A stretch of DNA of 64,000 nt, taken from positions 1 to 64,000 of the forward strand of contig MNCI01036713.1 in assembly GCA_015680685.1 (NCBI GenBank), given 5' to 3'. This DNA is from Gnetum montanum (lineage: Eukaryota > Streptophyta > Gnetopsida > Gnetales > Gnetaceae). The position numbers and the translations under genes were made by a program. Of this stretch, positions 38,100-48,790 are shown piece after piece. How positions within the stretch are numbered: the first letter of the stretch is position 1; every line of letters starts with the position of its first letter. The notes below the pieces were generated by a model that was not told the origin of the DNA, did no database searches, and saw nothing but the letters and a program-made list of their open reading frames with translations.

Positions 38100-39340
38100 C
38101 TCATCAAGCTCTACAAAGCTGATTTCATCTAAGCCATTGACTATGCAGACTAGGTCTCCAACATTATAGTTGTGCCCAAGAAAACTGAAAGTATATGCAT
38201 TTACATAGACTTTTGGAACCTAAACAAGGCAACCATCAAAGATGACTTCCTTTTGCCTAGTATCAATCAACTGGTTGATACCATGGCTAGACATGCCTTG
38301 TTATCCTTCATGGATGGTTTCTGAGGCTACAACCAAATTAGGATCAACCCTATGCACCAACTCAACACAACCTTCATGATCCCTTGGGGTACATGTTTTT
38401 ACACCATGATGCCTTTTAGACTTAAGAATGCAAGAGCAACATATCAAGGCACAATGACATACATCTTTACTAATTACATGCTAAGTTTGCTTAACGATTA
38501 CGTTGATGACATTGCAGTTAAATCCAAAGTGTCTGACAACCTTGTAGATGATCTAAAATTAGTGCTTAAACATTTCTTAAAATATGATCTTAGGTTGAAC
38601 CCTAAGAAGTGTGTTTTCGATGTCAAAACGGGCCAGATGCTCAATTTTGTAGTATCTAAAGTAGGCATATGCATAGACCCTAATAAGGTTAAGGCCATAA
38701 CCAAGTTAGCACTACCAGCCAGCCTTAAGGAGCTATGAGGATGCAAGTTAGACTATAATTTATATGTAGGTTTATTGCATGGTTAACCAACAAGTTACAA
38801 ACAATGCAACATCTACTTCAGAAAGGAGCCTACTTTCAATGGATAAAACAATGCCAATAAGCATTTAACAACTTTAAGCAAGAGTTGGTAGAACTTCCTA
38901 CGGTTCATCCTCTATGAGTAGATAAACCTTTTTACACTTACCTTACCACCTTTAACACGTCCATCACTTATCTTCTTTGCCAAAAGTGAGAGGATGGCAT
39001 AGAGGTCCCAATTTACTACTTGAGCCATGCATTAGTAGTTCACGGAGCAAAATAAAATAATGTGGTAAAGCATTACTTTGCCCTAGTCTTCTCACTAAAT
39101 AAGTGAAGGCATTACCTTTTTTATAGTTAAGTCAACATCATCTGCAAAAACAATGTACTCTAAGTAATTACAATGAGCATCTACGAAAGTAGTCATATCA
39201 CACAATGGAAAGAAATAATAGTGGAGTTTGACCTACACTACATTGCACAAGCCTCAACCAAAGGTCAAGCTATATCTACACAACTCACAGCTTCACCCAT
39301 CAATGATCAACCAACCATAGATCTAGAATTCCTAGATAAG
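38100..39340 (+). pseudogene. reverse transcriptase and RNase H of element D
   Basis: Plus-strand RT of Tat type: IIVVPKKTESICICIDFWN (38165-38220), LLSFMDGF-GYNQIRINP (38300-38350), TTFMIPWGTCFYTMMPFRLKN (38370-38430), active site NDYVDDIAVKSK with YVDD at 38499-38510, and LRLNPKKCVF (38592-38620). The stretch 38352-38738 is open. After this the frame is broken; the conventional RNase H (38900-39340) is recognisable only by nucleotide order and short pieces such as the FTLTLPPL and VEFDLHYIAQAS segments. Confidence 0.85.
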
Positions 39341-39384
39341 CATGTTAGTACTATTAGTTAAGTGTCTGAAAACTTTGAGGCACT

Positions 39385-39800
39385 CTTGCATTTCAATGAA
39401 GCTTCAACCTCCCAAGGGGGTAGTGCCATTATCATTATCACATTTTCCTCTAAGGAGATATGATCCTTTTCATATCATTTTGTATTCCCTTGCACTAATA
39501 ACATGGTGGAGTATGAAGGTATCCTTTGAGATATCCTTATGGCTCATGACCTAGGGATCCAAAACATAGTGATCCAAGGTAACTCACAATTAATGGTCAA
39601 CTAGGTAGTAGAGGTTTACACCTACAAGGCCTAACATCTATAGCCTTACTATGACCTGGCAAAGCACTTTCTTAAATATTTTACAACTATTGATATCCAA
39701 GATATCCCCTGGAATGAAAATGTCATAGTCAATGCACTAGCAACATTAGCCTTAAGCATTGCACTTGACATGTTTCAAACATTGTCCACCTCAATTATAG
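39385..39800 (+). pseudogene. second, archaeal-type RNase H of element D
   Basis: After the conventional RNase H there is another RNase H-like stretch: STSQGGSAIIII (~39405), NNMVEYEGIL (~39500; the family has NN.AEYEAL), AHDLGIQNIVIQGNSQLMVN (~39543-39600; D of the usual GDS is N), and VIVNALATLALSIAL (~39725; N for the last Asp of ADALA). Such a duplicated RNase H is a known hallmark of Tat and related plant gypsy lineages. Two acidic catalytic positions are changed, so it is inactive. Confidence 0.7.
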
Positions 39801-39989
39801 ATTGCACTATGCCTATCATGAAAATCACAAACATTCATCCATAGCCATGGTTAGCACAACCCACGTAGGAGAGTGGTGCGATGACATCAAGGCGAACCCT
39901 CTCTAGGGTGAGCCCCAACAACATTCAACTACTACCCAAAATGATGTAGTATGTAAACGATCGCAGTAGTACATTATCCTGGATGATAG

Positions 39990-41115
39990 CATGTTATGTC
40001 GCAGATCCTACAATGGCATACTACTAACATGTGTAAGCAAAAACAAAGTACAAATGATCATTGAACAAGTCCACAAGGAATTATGTAAAGGCCACATAGC
40101 ACCTAGGGTAATGGTAGCAAAAATCAAATGGTTAGGCTATTATTAGCCTTACATGAACCATGATTACATCTCTAAGGTCAAAACATGTGACATCTATCAA
40201 TAGCATGGCAACCTAATGCATGTGCCACTGACTATACTACACACAACATAGATTACATGGTCATTCCAACATTGGGGCTTGGACATCATTAGATCCCTAA
40301 TTCCTAAGTCCTCTATAGGGCATAGCTTCATAATAATTGCAACTAAGTATTTTACCAAGTGGGTTGAGGCTATTTCCCTTAGGAAGATAACATCACAATA
40401 GGTTTGCAAATTCAAGCTTCATAACATTGTGACCCATTTTGGTTTACCCATGACCATAGTAATGAACAATGGGTGATAGTATAGTAGTGACGGAACTAAA
40501 GCCTTTTGTGAGTGCTTTGGTATCAAACATTCTTTCTCATCACCATGCTACCCTCAAGCAAATGGACAAGTAGAGGCCACTAATAAATTCATCATCAACC
40601 TTCTCAAGAAGATGCTAAGTAATAGCAAACGACAATGGAACAAGAAACTATTCTATGCACTTTGGGCCTACTGCACAACATGCCGAATAGCAACAAGTAA
40701 GATTCCTTACAACCTGGTTTATGGGTTTGAAGCAATTTTGCCTCTCAAATTGTAGGTTCCATCACTTCAAGTGATCCTCTTGAACTTCATCAATGAAGCT
40801 TAGACCAACGAGTTGAGAACTATAGACCTTGACTCAATAGAGGAGGAGTGCATGCAGATGCTTGATCACATCAAATGGTACCAAGAAAAGTAATGGCAAA
40901 AGCATCATCACAACTAGCATGAACACCTTATCAAAAAAGGGGATCTAGTCCTCAAGTCCATTCGTGAACCTGTGGATAAATTCTCAACCAACTAAGAAAG
41001 GCCTTTCTTGGTCACTAAGGCCTACGACAATAGAGCATTCAAGCTTGATAATCCAGAAGGAAATGAGTTTGCCAATCCAGTGAACCATTCATACCTGAAG
41101 CCTTACTATGCCTAG
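39990..41115 (+). pseudogene. integrase of element D, decayed
   Basis: Plus-strand: a degenerate zinc-binding region near 40080-40210, then the catalytic core LDIIRSLIPKSSIGHSFIII (40270-40330), KYFTKWVEAISL (40345), FGLPMTIVMNNG (40440; the usual SDNG is MNNG) and CYPQANGQVEATNKFI (40550-40595) with the catalytic Glu kept. ALWAYCTTC and IPYNLVYGFEAILPL follow (40660-40755). The C-terminal GPY/F-like part reads ERPFLVTKAYDN...VNHSYLKPYYA and stops at 41113-41115. Several TAG stops interrupt it. Confidence 0.85.
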
Positions 41116-41149
41116 CATGCAGCACCACATCTCAACAAAGTAAAGTAAG

Positions 41150-41730
41150 CATAAGTTCACTATAACTCTAAACTGACATAGCTAGTCCACTATGACTATA
41201 AACTAGCATAGTAGTCCACTATGACTATAAACTGGCATAGTAGTTCACTATAATTATAAACTAGTACAATAATTCTGCTATGACTATAAACTGGCACAGA
41301 TCATCTACCACAATGCTAAAATAGCATAGCTCATCCATTGTGATGTTAAACTAGCATCCACATCATCTGTTCACTATGATGCTAAACTAGCATAGCACAT
41401 CTGCTATGATGTTAAACTTGCATAACATTCATTTGCCATGACACTAAACTGGCACAGCTTATCTTTGAGTCATGACATTAAATTAAGATAGTAGCCCATC
41501 CACCATGACACTAAACTAGCACACAACGTTCTGCTAGGACTCCAAACTAATACATTATGGTCTACCAGGACCTTAAACTGGGTTCACAGTCTACTAGAAC
41601 CTTAAACTAGCAAATCATACATTCTACCAGGATCTTAAACTGGGTTCATGATCTGCTAGGACCTTAAACTAGAAAAGCATACAATCTACCAAGACCCCAA
41701 ACTGGGTTCATGGTCCATCACACATAGTTC
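41150..41730 (+). repeat. minisatellite after pol of element D
   Basis: Tandem units of roughly 30-50 bp built on 'ccactatgactataaact' + 'agcatag', e.g. at 41180-41310, then more diverged versions (ctaccaggaccttaaactgg, 41560-41700). About 12-15 units. Related to the diverged repeats at 33720-33910 in the same element. Confidence 0.8.
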
Positions 41731-41829
41731 TACAAGCAAGCAAGTGAGAATACTTCAAAATCCCGCCTTCCCTACGCCTCTCTCTTTTCGACACCTTGTG
41801 GATGAGGCAAGGACATTGCAATCCTAGCA

Positions 41830-42185
41830 TGGAGCTCCTACCATCAACATAGCCTTTGGAGCACTTACAACATGATTACCCCTAGGCATTTTGCTGATTT
41901 TTTGAGCTCTTGCCATTGGTGCAGCCTTTGGAACACTTGCAACATGATTTTCCATAAGCATTTTACTAGTTTTTTGAGCTCTTGTAGTTGAGACAACCTT
42001 TGGAGCACTTGCAGCATTACCAACCCCTACCATTTTGCTATTTTTTTTTTTTGGACACTTGCCATTGGTTTGGCCTTTGGAGCATTTGTAACATCATCAC
42101 CCTTGGCACTCTTACTAGCTTTTCGAGCACTTGAAACTAGTTTAGCCTTTGGAGAATTTGCAACATCTTCACATTTAACATCTTA
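41830..42185 (-). repeat. 72-bp tandem repeat, open on the minus strand
   Basis: Five copies of a unit beginning gcctttggagcacttgcaac on the plus strand, at 41852, 41924, 41996, 42073 and 42145. The period is 72 bp with one 77-bp step. On the minus strand, 42033-41824 is open and encodes a 24-residue basic repeat (consensus like NHVxSxPKAxxMxRAQKxSKM). A period divisible by three suggests it once encoded protein. Confidence 0.7.
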
Positions 42186-42529
42186 TTTGCATTGTCTAAT
42201 GCATATTTTTCTTATCTTCTCTGAGTTGTGTTTGTAAGATGAAGTCCCAAGTCATCATGTAGACATGCATCTCATTGCAGTGATAGGTCACCACATTACT
42301 CTAATGTGCATGATTAGACTAGCTAAACCTCTCAAGAGTGCACATTCCTACTACCCTATTATAGCCTACTTTCATTTACCCCTACACCTTGATATGCTTG
42401 CATTCCCTTGCATAATCAAGCTTGCAAATCCCTCTAATACACATGGAACCCTCTTCAAGTTAATCGTAGAACCCAAGGTAGATGTAACACAAGTCATCCC
42501 ATGGGGAGCCTCTGTTGGCTAGTCAATGG

Positions 42530-43070
42530 CTAGGAAAATGTAACACAAGTCATTCCAAGGAGGAAACACCTATCCTACAAATGTGATGTGGTTGCATCAA
42601 AGCAAAGCCCATTAGGTGGCATGTAGTCCACCTAATGGAAAGCATCTTGTAGTTAGCATTTAGTAATGTGTAGAACCCATAGTAGGTTTTCCTTCAAAAC
42701 AAAAAGCAAAAACACAAAAAAAGAACAAGGAAAAGCATGTTCCCAAGCAAATCAACAAAATTGTAATTTCACAACTGGTCAAGCCCTGAATCCATGATGA
42801 CTCTCTCATAAGCATTCCGATGAGAGGACAATGTTTTAGGGACAAGCCATCCTAATGTCCCCAAGAAAATCAGTAAAGCTATAATTTCATAATCAGTTAG
42901 GCCCTAAATCAACATTGAATTTCTCATGAGCATTTTGATGAGAGGTCAACATTTTAGAGGCAAGCCATCTTGGTGCCATCCATGTTGACTCCTTCCTAAG
43001 CATTCCGATGAGAGGTCAATGTTTCAGTGGTAAGCCACCCTGGTACCATGGTCACCGTCAGCCATGTTAA
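42530..43070 (+). repeat. ~115-bp tandem repeat in the 3' region of element D
   Basis: Two full copies and one partial: units starting 'aagcaaatcaacaaaattgt' (42746) and 'aagaaaatcagtaaagctat' (42862), then a partial at ~42985 with 'aagcattccgatgagaggtcaatgtt'. Each holds 'gcattccgatgagagg'. No coding frame is evident. Confidence 0.65.
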
Positions 43071-43308
43071 CTCTGCATCTTACATCATAATACCCTATTT
43101 GCATTTTACCTCCTCTTTTTACCCCCACCACATTCCATACGCCTATTATTCCCAGCATACCACTATCCACAACACTCTTGAGCATAGCACAACAACATCT
43201 GACCATGCATGGAAGAGCAATGTTGGTACCAAGCTTGCTATGGTGTTTTGTTATTCTTTGTTAATGTCTCTCAAGCCACTCCTCCAAACATCAACAAAGA
43301 TGGACCAA

Positions 43309-45221
43309 TGAAACACCACAAAATTTCAACTACAAAATCTCAACTACAAATTTCTCTAAGTATCAACACAAGGTAATATTTTTCTAAGTGTCAAGGCTAC
43401 ACTCTCCACTACCTTGGAGCATAGTCGAGGTAGTTAGTGCAAAGATACATTTTTTGAAAATTTTTTCTAAGTGTTGGAACTATGCTCTCCACTACCTTGG
43501 AGTGTAGTTAGCTAAGTAGAGAGCGTAGTCAATACACAGGCCAGTTTCAAAACTTTTTCTAAGTGTCAAGCTAGTTTTTTGTAGATTTTTCTAAGTGCCC
43601 AAACTACGCTCTCCACTGCTATGGAGCATAGTCAATCATAGTCAGCATGGAGGCTCAACTTTTGTAGAATTTTTCTAAGTGATGAGACTACACTCTTCAC
43701 TACATGGGAGCATAGTCAACCATAGATAGCTTCAAGGCCTAGTATTGTGCAAAATATTTTTCTATTTGTTGAGACTACACTCTCCATTACCCTGGAGCAT
43801 AGTCAAGCATGGTCAACTAGAAGCTAGATTCTGTAGAATTTTTCTAACTACTAAGACTACGCTCACCCCTAGTTGGAAGCATAGTCAGGCTCCTGTGGAA
43901 AGCATCATCAACTTCCTATGGAGAGCAGACTCAACACTTTGCCACATTTTACAAAAGTTTGTCTAAGTGTTGAACTATGCTCTCCCCCAATCCACAGTGT
44001 ATTTGAGCATAGTCATATGGAACAGCTTCCAAAGGCTTTCATAACATAGCATTGGCATTCACCATAGGTCCAACTCACCTCCAACAAGCATGATTAGCAA
44101 GTTGTATCTTTTTTGCACACCCCGTTTGTCCCAAAATTGTAACTACACATGACACAACTCACGATAATGGATAATGTTGTCCTAGACTGTAGTCTCCAAA
44201 GTTTCATTTTTCTCATGTACATTGAGATCCTTTCAGCACATGAACATGCAGTTGGCAGCGTAGTCATAGTTTGGTAGTCTTTCAAAGTCCATTGGAGTAC
44301 AACAAACCATAACACCATTCACCTTAGTGGAAAGTGTAGCTGGGTACAACATAGTCCCAACTATTCCACTACCATATGGTAGTCTCTCCTCATTTCATGA
44401 TAATCCTAACCCTATAAATACCCTTGCTATCTACATTTTATGGGTTGGAATTTTAAGTATTTGGTTGGCAAATTTGAGCATCTTGGCATTTTGGGCATAC
44501 AAAAAATTTAGAGGCACACTAGCAAATAGGATAAAGGCAAGGTTGCACACCAATGTAGCCCACCACAGGACATCAAAAACCACCGTAGCCCATAGGACAC
44601 TATAGCAACCAACCTAGTAAGCATAGACACCATGGTAGACATCAATTTTCATAGCCCAGACACCCTGAGACTATGACTATGTTTTCCACTACACCTATTG
44701 TACACCGCATAACTTCTCATCCCTTTTTGGAGTTAACTATACTCAATTCCATTTGAGGTGGTGTTTCATTCTCTCTTACTCTCTTACTTTGCATTTTTAG
44801 CATTTTTACTTACATTTTTCAACATTTTCTTTGCAGTTTCTATTATCCCCATGCACAATCACACTTGAACAGCTGACCTCACACATTGGCACCTTTGTTT
44901 CATATTGAAACCCTTAACTACACTCACCACCATTGACACCACTAATGCTACGAACACTGCTTAAACACTTAGCAACATTTGCATTAGCATTATAGCTAAC
45001 CACACCACACCCCATTTACATCAGCATTGCAACTACCCACAACACACCTTGGTTGCATCCAACACCCTAGCTACACTCAACAAATTCCCTATTTCATCAA
45101 CAAGACCATTCAAGGCACCCCATCTCTACCTTCAGTAGGCCCTCACATGGACATGAGGTCAAACTGTGTGCCCACAAACCTCTCGATGTTTTGTTCTAGC
45201 CACCAATGTTTTTAGTCTACA
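43309..45221 (+). repeat. 3' LTR of element D
   Basis: 1913 bp, TGAAACACCAC...CTACA, matching 27378-29236. It is preceded by a weak purine-rich tract (aacaaagatgga, 43293-43304) and followed by the target duplication CCACT. Palindrome array at 43390-43990 and TATA box at 44413-44420 as in the 5' LTR. Confidence 0.85.
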
Positions 45222-45226
45222 CCACT

Positions 45227-46879
45227 TAATTAATAAGTCTTTTTATTCAATGGGCTCTCAATTCTAACAATCTTCCTTAGGCATAAATCCCAAGAGTCTC
45301 TCTTGTCTTATTCCTAAGTCCATCTGTCACATGGTAAAGCTACTCCCTTTGAAAGAAACCATGGCCTAGGCATCAATGTAAATGAGAATAGTACCTCCTC
45401 AAGGCTACATCAATGGATTCATGATTGCATTATTTTCACCCATTAATTTTTTTCCTCAAGTTGAACACCTTGGAGTATATTTGATATTTTTCATTGAATA
45501 GCTCCAATATTGTACTCCATCTATGCATAGATTCTAGCTTCAAAGACTAGTATCAATTTAATATTCTTTAATGAGTAGCCTAGGGAATATTTTAGGCTTC
45601 TACCAATCATTCTCAATTTTTTGCAAGGCACAATCATCAAGGAAGGCTTGGAATTGATGCTACAAATCAACATTGTAATCTCCTTTAAACTTACAAATGT
45701 TATTCATATCAAGCCATTTTATCTGAGTATCTATTTGATGCCTAGTGAGAATATGAATTACCTTTGAGATATTTATCATGCTTCTAGTACCAAGTAGTCA
45801 TTCATCATAGTCATCATATTTATGATGGCCCCTATCATAGCCATGTTTCCTATGATGCAGCTTGTTATACCTTCTCTCCTAATGATGTTCCTCCTCTTCT
45901 TTTCATTGTCTATGTTCCCTTCTCCCATTCCTATGATGGGTTCTTTTAGCATCTCCACCTTGGTCTTGATCATTTCTCCTTTAGTCTCATTCACATTCCC
46001 TCTTGTTAGATCTTGATGATGAGGATGATAATGAGGATGAAAAACTAGGGGAGTTATGTTAGCTTGTTTTCCTTTTTTGGTCTATTAGTTGCTTTTTTAG
46101 TGAATGGCTGGGGAACCTTAGCCTTAAGGTTCCCTTCATTCTGGACTACTTCTCCTCTTACCTTGGTTACTTACTAATATTGAACATAACCATTGATGGA
46201 TTCCATTATCCTCATTGAAGGGAGGAAGACCCTCATGCTGAGATTGTCCTAATGGAAGTTCGATGGCCTCTCTTTTAACTATGAGGTTAGTAAGATTGAG
46301 AAATTCTTGTCCTTGTAGGCTTCATGATAGGCCTCCATGAGTTTATCATNAGTAAGATTGAGAACTTCTTGTCCTTGTAGGCTTCATGATAGGCCTCCAT
46401 GAGTTTATCATTTTTAATTTGGGCTTCTATTGGTTGATAGTTTCTAAAGAGGTGTTCTTTCACTTAGTATTCTATGGCTTCTAGTTCAAGTCCAAGCTTT
46501 ATTAGTGATACCATGACTTGTAAGAAAAATAACATGATTAGGAGGTAGCACAACCTTGTCCTCCAAGTCTCTCCATTGTAGTTGAAAATCCTAGTGAAAG
46601 ATATAGTGAAATCTGGATAATAAGAATCTTGATGGGCATAAAAAACCTTCAATTATTAAGGTACTTTATTAGCATTTCTCCTAGTCCTATCATATTGTTT
46701 GTTAAGATCATCAGTAGGTGGTGAATTAGCCCTTCAAGAAGATGTTTTTAGTTTGTTCATTTTGTAGTGTATCTTAAACAAAATATATATTTTTTTCAAA
46801 GCATTATGTGTTATATTTCTACAATGATCTTGTATAATTTAACTATCTAAAATACTTATCGCACAAAACTAAAATATAA
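45227..46879 (-). pseudogene. gag of element B, proximal part, and leader
   Basis: Minus-strand gag resuming on the far side of element D. Segments near 45960-45800 are Arg/His-rich (HHRKHGYDRGHHKYD). 45780-45430 resembles the retrotransposon Gag core, with FKGDYNVDL, FQAFLDDCAL, STILELFNEKYQIYSKVFNLRKK and RYYSHLH in order. 46450-46080 contains an earlier stretch, AYKDKNFSILLTS, interrupted by stops. A single-n assembly join at 46350 lies in it. Non-functional. Confidence 0.65.
46289..46411. other. assembly join with duplicated 61-base ends
   Basis: 46289-46349 is repeated at 46351-46411 with one difference (gagaaattc / gagaacttc), separated by a single n at 46350. This pattern is expected when two overlapping contig ends are placed side by side without being merged. 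Confidence 0.8.
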
Positions 46880-46897
46880 TCCCCATTAATAGTGCCA
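46880..46897 (-). promoter_or_regulatory. primer-binding site of element B (tRNA-Asp type)
   Basis: On the minus strand TGGCACTATTAATGGGGA, one base inside the 5' LTR. It aligns with the TGGCGCC...GGGGA primer site, complementary to tRNA-Asp, that Athila elements use; most mismatches are G-to-A or C-to-T. Confidence 0.7.
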
Positions 46898-46898
46898 A

Positions 46899-47756
46899 TG
46901 ATAAGTAGTGGGTATTGCCTACACCCAACCATATGAATCACAAGAATGCCTACATGATCCAATAAAATTCCATTAACTTATTATACCTAACTATCTTTCT
47001 TCTTAGATATTCAAGCATGAGGTTACCAGTCATTGTTCTCCGAATCATCACTTGTATTAATTTCATCCATATCACTATGTGTGATTGAGGCATAAGATAC
47101 TTGTATTTACAATTTTTTTATTATTTTTTATCTTTAAAAGTGTTAAGAACAGAAGTAATTAAAATATTAAACTTTAACTAATTAATGGTGAAACTATTAT
47201 AAACATAGAGTATCTTTTCCCACTTTACATACACATCCTAAACTTATACTAATGTTGTTGAGTTGTTGGGTATACCAAGTATTCACTACTCATATTACCA
47301 AGCATTATTATATTATTCTCAAAGTAGTCATGCTCACATTACTATGAAATAAAATATTAAATGCTTAGGCATAGGAAAAGAAATTACATATGAAGTAAAA
47401 TTCTTGTAATTAAACTGAATGCTAATCCAAGTACTGTAATGTAGAGAAGAAATCATTATTTTATTTCCATCATGTAATAGTGTTGAAGTACATCTTGCAC
47501 TCAAATCAAACTCCATATAATTAATTCAATTAATGGAATGGGCACTAGAGAGAAATTTTACTAAGTCCTATAGAAAAACACTACAAGAGCTTCGCTACAA
47601 GAATGATCAAATGTGTCCTAAATTCAACTATTATGCATATTTATATAGGCTTAGGAAGGATCATTGTCAACATATATGCACTAACACATCCAAGGGTGCA
47701 TCGATGGATGTGTTGATGGGCATCTTTGTCGATGCAGCCAACTTATTTAGATTTCA
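46899..47756 (-). repeat. 5' LTR of element B
   Basis: About 858 bp. The U5 end is next to the primer site (TGATAAGTAG on the plus strand at 46899). Minus-strand TATA at 47639-47647 (plus 'atttatata'). U3 motifs at 47660-47740 (gtgcatcgatgg, tgttgatggg, ttgtcgatgc) are diverged versions of the CTAC-type motif. Pairs with 9790-10661. Confidence 0.8.
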
Positions 47757-47804
47757 TGAGTTATATTCTTGGTTTTAAGATTCATTAATCATCAAGTCAC
47801 ATAG

Positions 47805-48790
47805 AGGTAATTTACAAAATGTATATTATGGATCTATTGAAAAAATATGATATGTTAGATTGCAAGCTAAGATTTATAGTACTAGATTTAGATAGTATAC
47901 CACAAGTAGATGATTTTAAATCCATTCCTAATCTCATAGTGTATAGAAAGTTAATTGAAATTTTTTTCAAGGTGGGGAGGATGGGGTGTGGGGGAGGGGG
48001 GAGGGGAGAGGAGGAGGAGGGAGGGGGAAGGGGATCATTTTGGATCCCTAAAATAATTCTAATACAAATACATCTCAAGATATTTAGTTTAATTAGAACT
48101 TTATAACTTAGCATTACCCACTAGAATTAAACCCATGACTCGAAGCTTTTAAATCAAGAGTCTTACCACTAGGTTAATAACTCATTGTTATGAAAATTTA
48201 ATATATTTAACTAATACATAGTTAGAAAATTTATATCCCATCAATTTATTAACAAGATTTAATTAAAAATTAACAAATATACAAATGTCTTTAATCATGG
48301 ATATATTGAGATATCTAAAAGGCATAATTGACTATGGGTTAAATTTTGACCATTTCTGAAAAAGTAATTTACATTATACATTAATGTAAACTATAGTGAT
48401 AATGTTGCTTTGCAATGTTCTACTATTGGTTTTCTTGTTAAGTACCATAAGAATACTATTTTGTTGTGGTCAACTAAACAAAAGGTAATTTTCTTATCAT
48501 CCACAGAGTTTGAATATAGATATGTTGTAAACCTTATTACTAAAATGAAGTGGCTACATTAATTATTTAGAGAACTCAAGGAGGACATTTCCCTATTGAT
48601 TACATTCTTTTGCAATAACCAAAGTGTAATCAACTTGATCAAAATTCCATGTTTCATGAAAGAATGAAGCACATTGTGATTGTTACACATTATATTTGAC
48701 ATACCTTTTCTAAAGGATATATTTCTCCAATCTATATTAATATCATCGATCAGCTTGCTTATCATTTTATCAAATCATTAATTGTTAAAA
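47805..48790 (+). pseudogene. Ty1/copia RT-RNase H remnant
   Basis: Plus-strand end of copia pol. 47819-47965 reads YIMDLLKKYDMLDCKLRFIV...YRKLIE, the RT C-terminal region (family pattern YI.DLL..F.M.DCK...YR...G). After an insertion (47966-48370) RNase H continues: NTILLWSTKQKVIFLSSTEFEY (48450-48516), TKMKWLH (48541) and CNNQSVINLIKIPCF (48613-48655). These correspond to SSTEAEY, EA.WL and DNQSAI.L...P in active elements. Upstream pol is absent; the 5' break adjoins the LTR of element B. Confidence 0.8.
47966..48370 (-). repeat. SINE-like insertion with G-rich end in the copia remnant
   Basis: Interrupts the copia RT/RNase H frame. On the minus strand, AACCTAGTGGTAAGA (48175-48161) resembles a pol III A box, and GGGTTTAATTCTA (48134-48122) a B box, in the spacing of a tRNA-derived SINE or degenerate tRNA. 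The other end (47970-48030) is a purine-only GGGGAGG-type tract. Boundaries and target duplications are not resolved. Confidence 0.45.

Larger units (their letters stand above)
27378..45221 (+). mobile_element. element D: Tat-like Ty3/gypsy retrotransposon, 17.8 kb
   Basis: Complete but decayed. LTRs of 1859 bp (27378-29236) and 1913 bp (43309-45221) begin TGAAACACCAC and end CTACA. The 5-bp target duplication CCACT (27373-27377 and 45222-45226) is exact, and both flanks are gag of element B. Contents: primer site, gag, protease, an antisense intron-containing gene-like region, RT and RNase H, a second (archaeal-type) RNase H, integrase, then three tandem-repeat arrays. The extra RNase H, the LGRPWI protease motif and the antisense ORF indicate the Tat lineage. 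Confidence 0.9.
9790..47756 (-). mobile_element. element B: Athila-like Ty3/gypsy retrotransposon, twice interrupted
   Basis: Minus-strand element with paired LTRs (5': 46899-47756; 3': 9790-10661), primer site 46880-46897, gag, protease, RT, RNase H, integrase, and an extra ORF after pol. Removing nested elements D (27378-45221) and E (12824-19722) leaves about 13.2 kb. Athila affinity comes from the RT active site FMDDFS, the RNase H block ending VVDHLS, the tRNA-Asp-like primer site and the post-pol ORF. The two LTRs agree at very roughly four bases in five by eye, so the insertion is old. No clear target-site duplication was found. Confidence 0.85.

Noticed and set aside
41150-41730. Regular repeats considered as a CRISPR-like array
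   Set aside because: Units are contiguous and diverged with no unique spacers, and the context is a plant retrotransposon.
46289-46411. 61-bp direct repeat as a biological duplication
   Set aside because: It straddles a single n, as does 57537-57653; an unmerged contig overlap explains it better.
47812-48114. Overlapping open frames on both strands (95-100 codons)
   Set aside because: Only the first ~50 codons on the plus strand are copia RT; the remainder is translation of the G-rich insertion, giving poly-Gly/Pro-like sequence without meaning.
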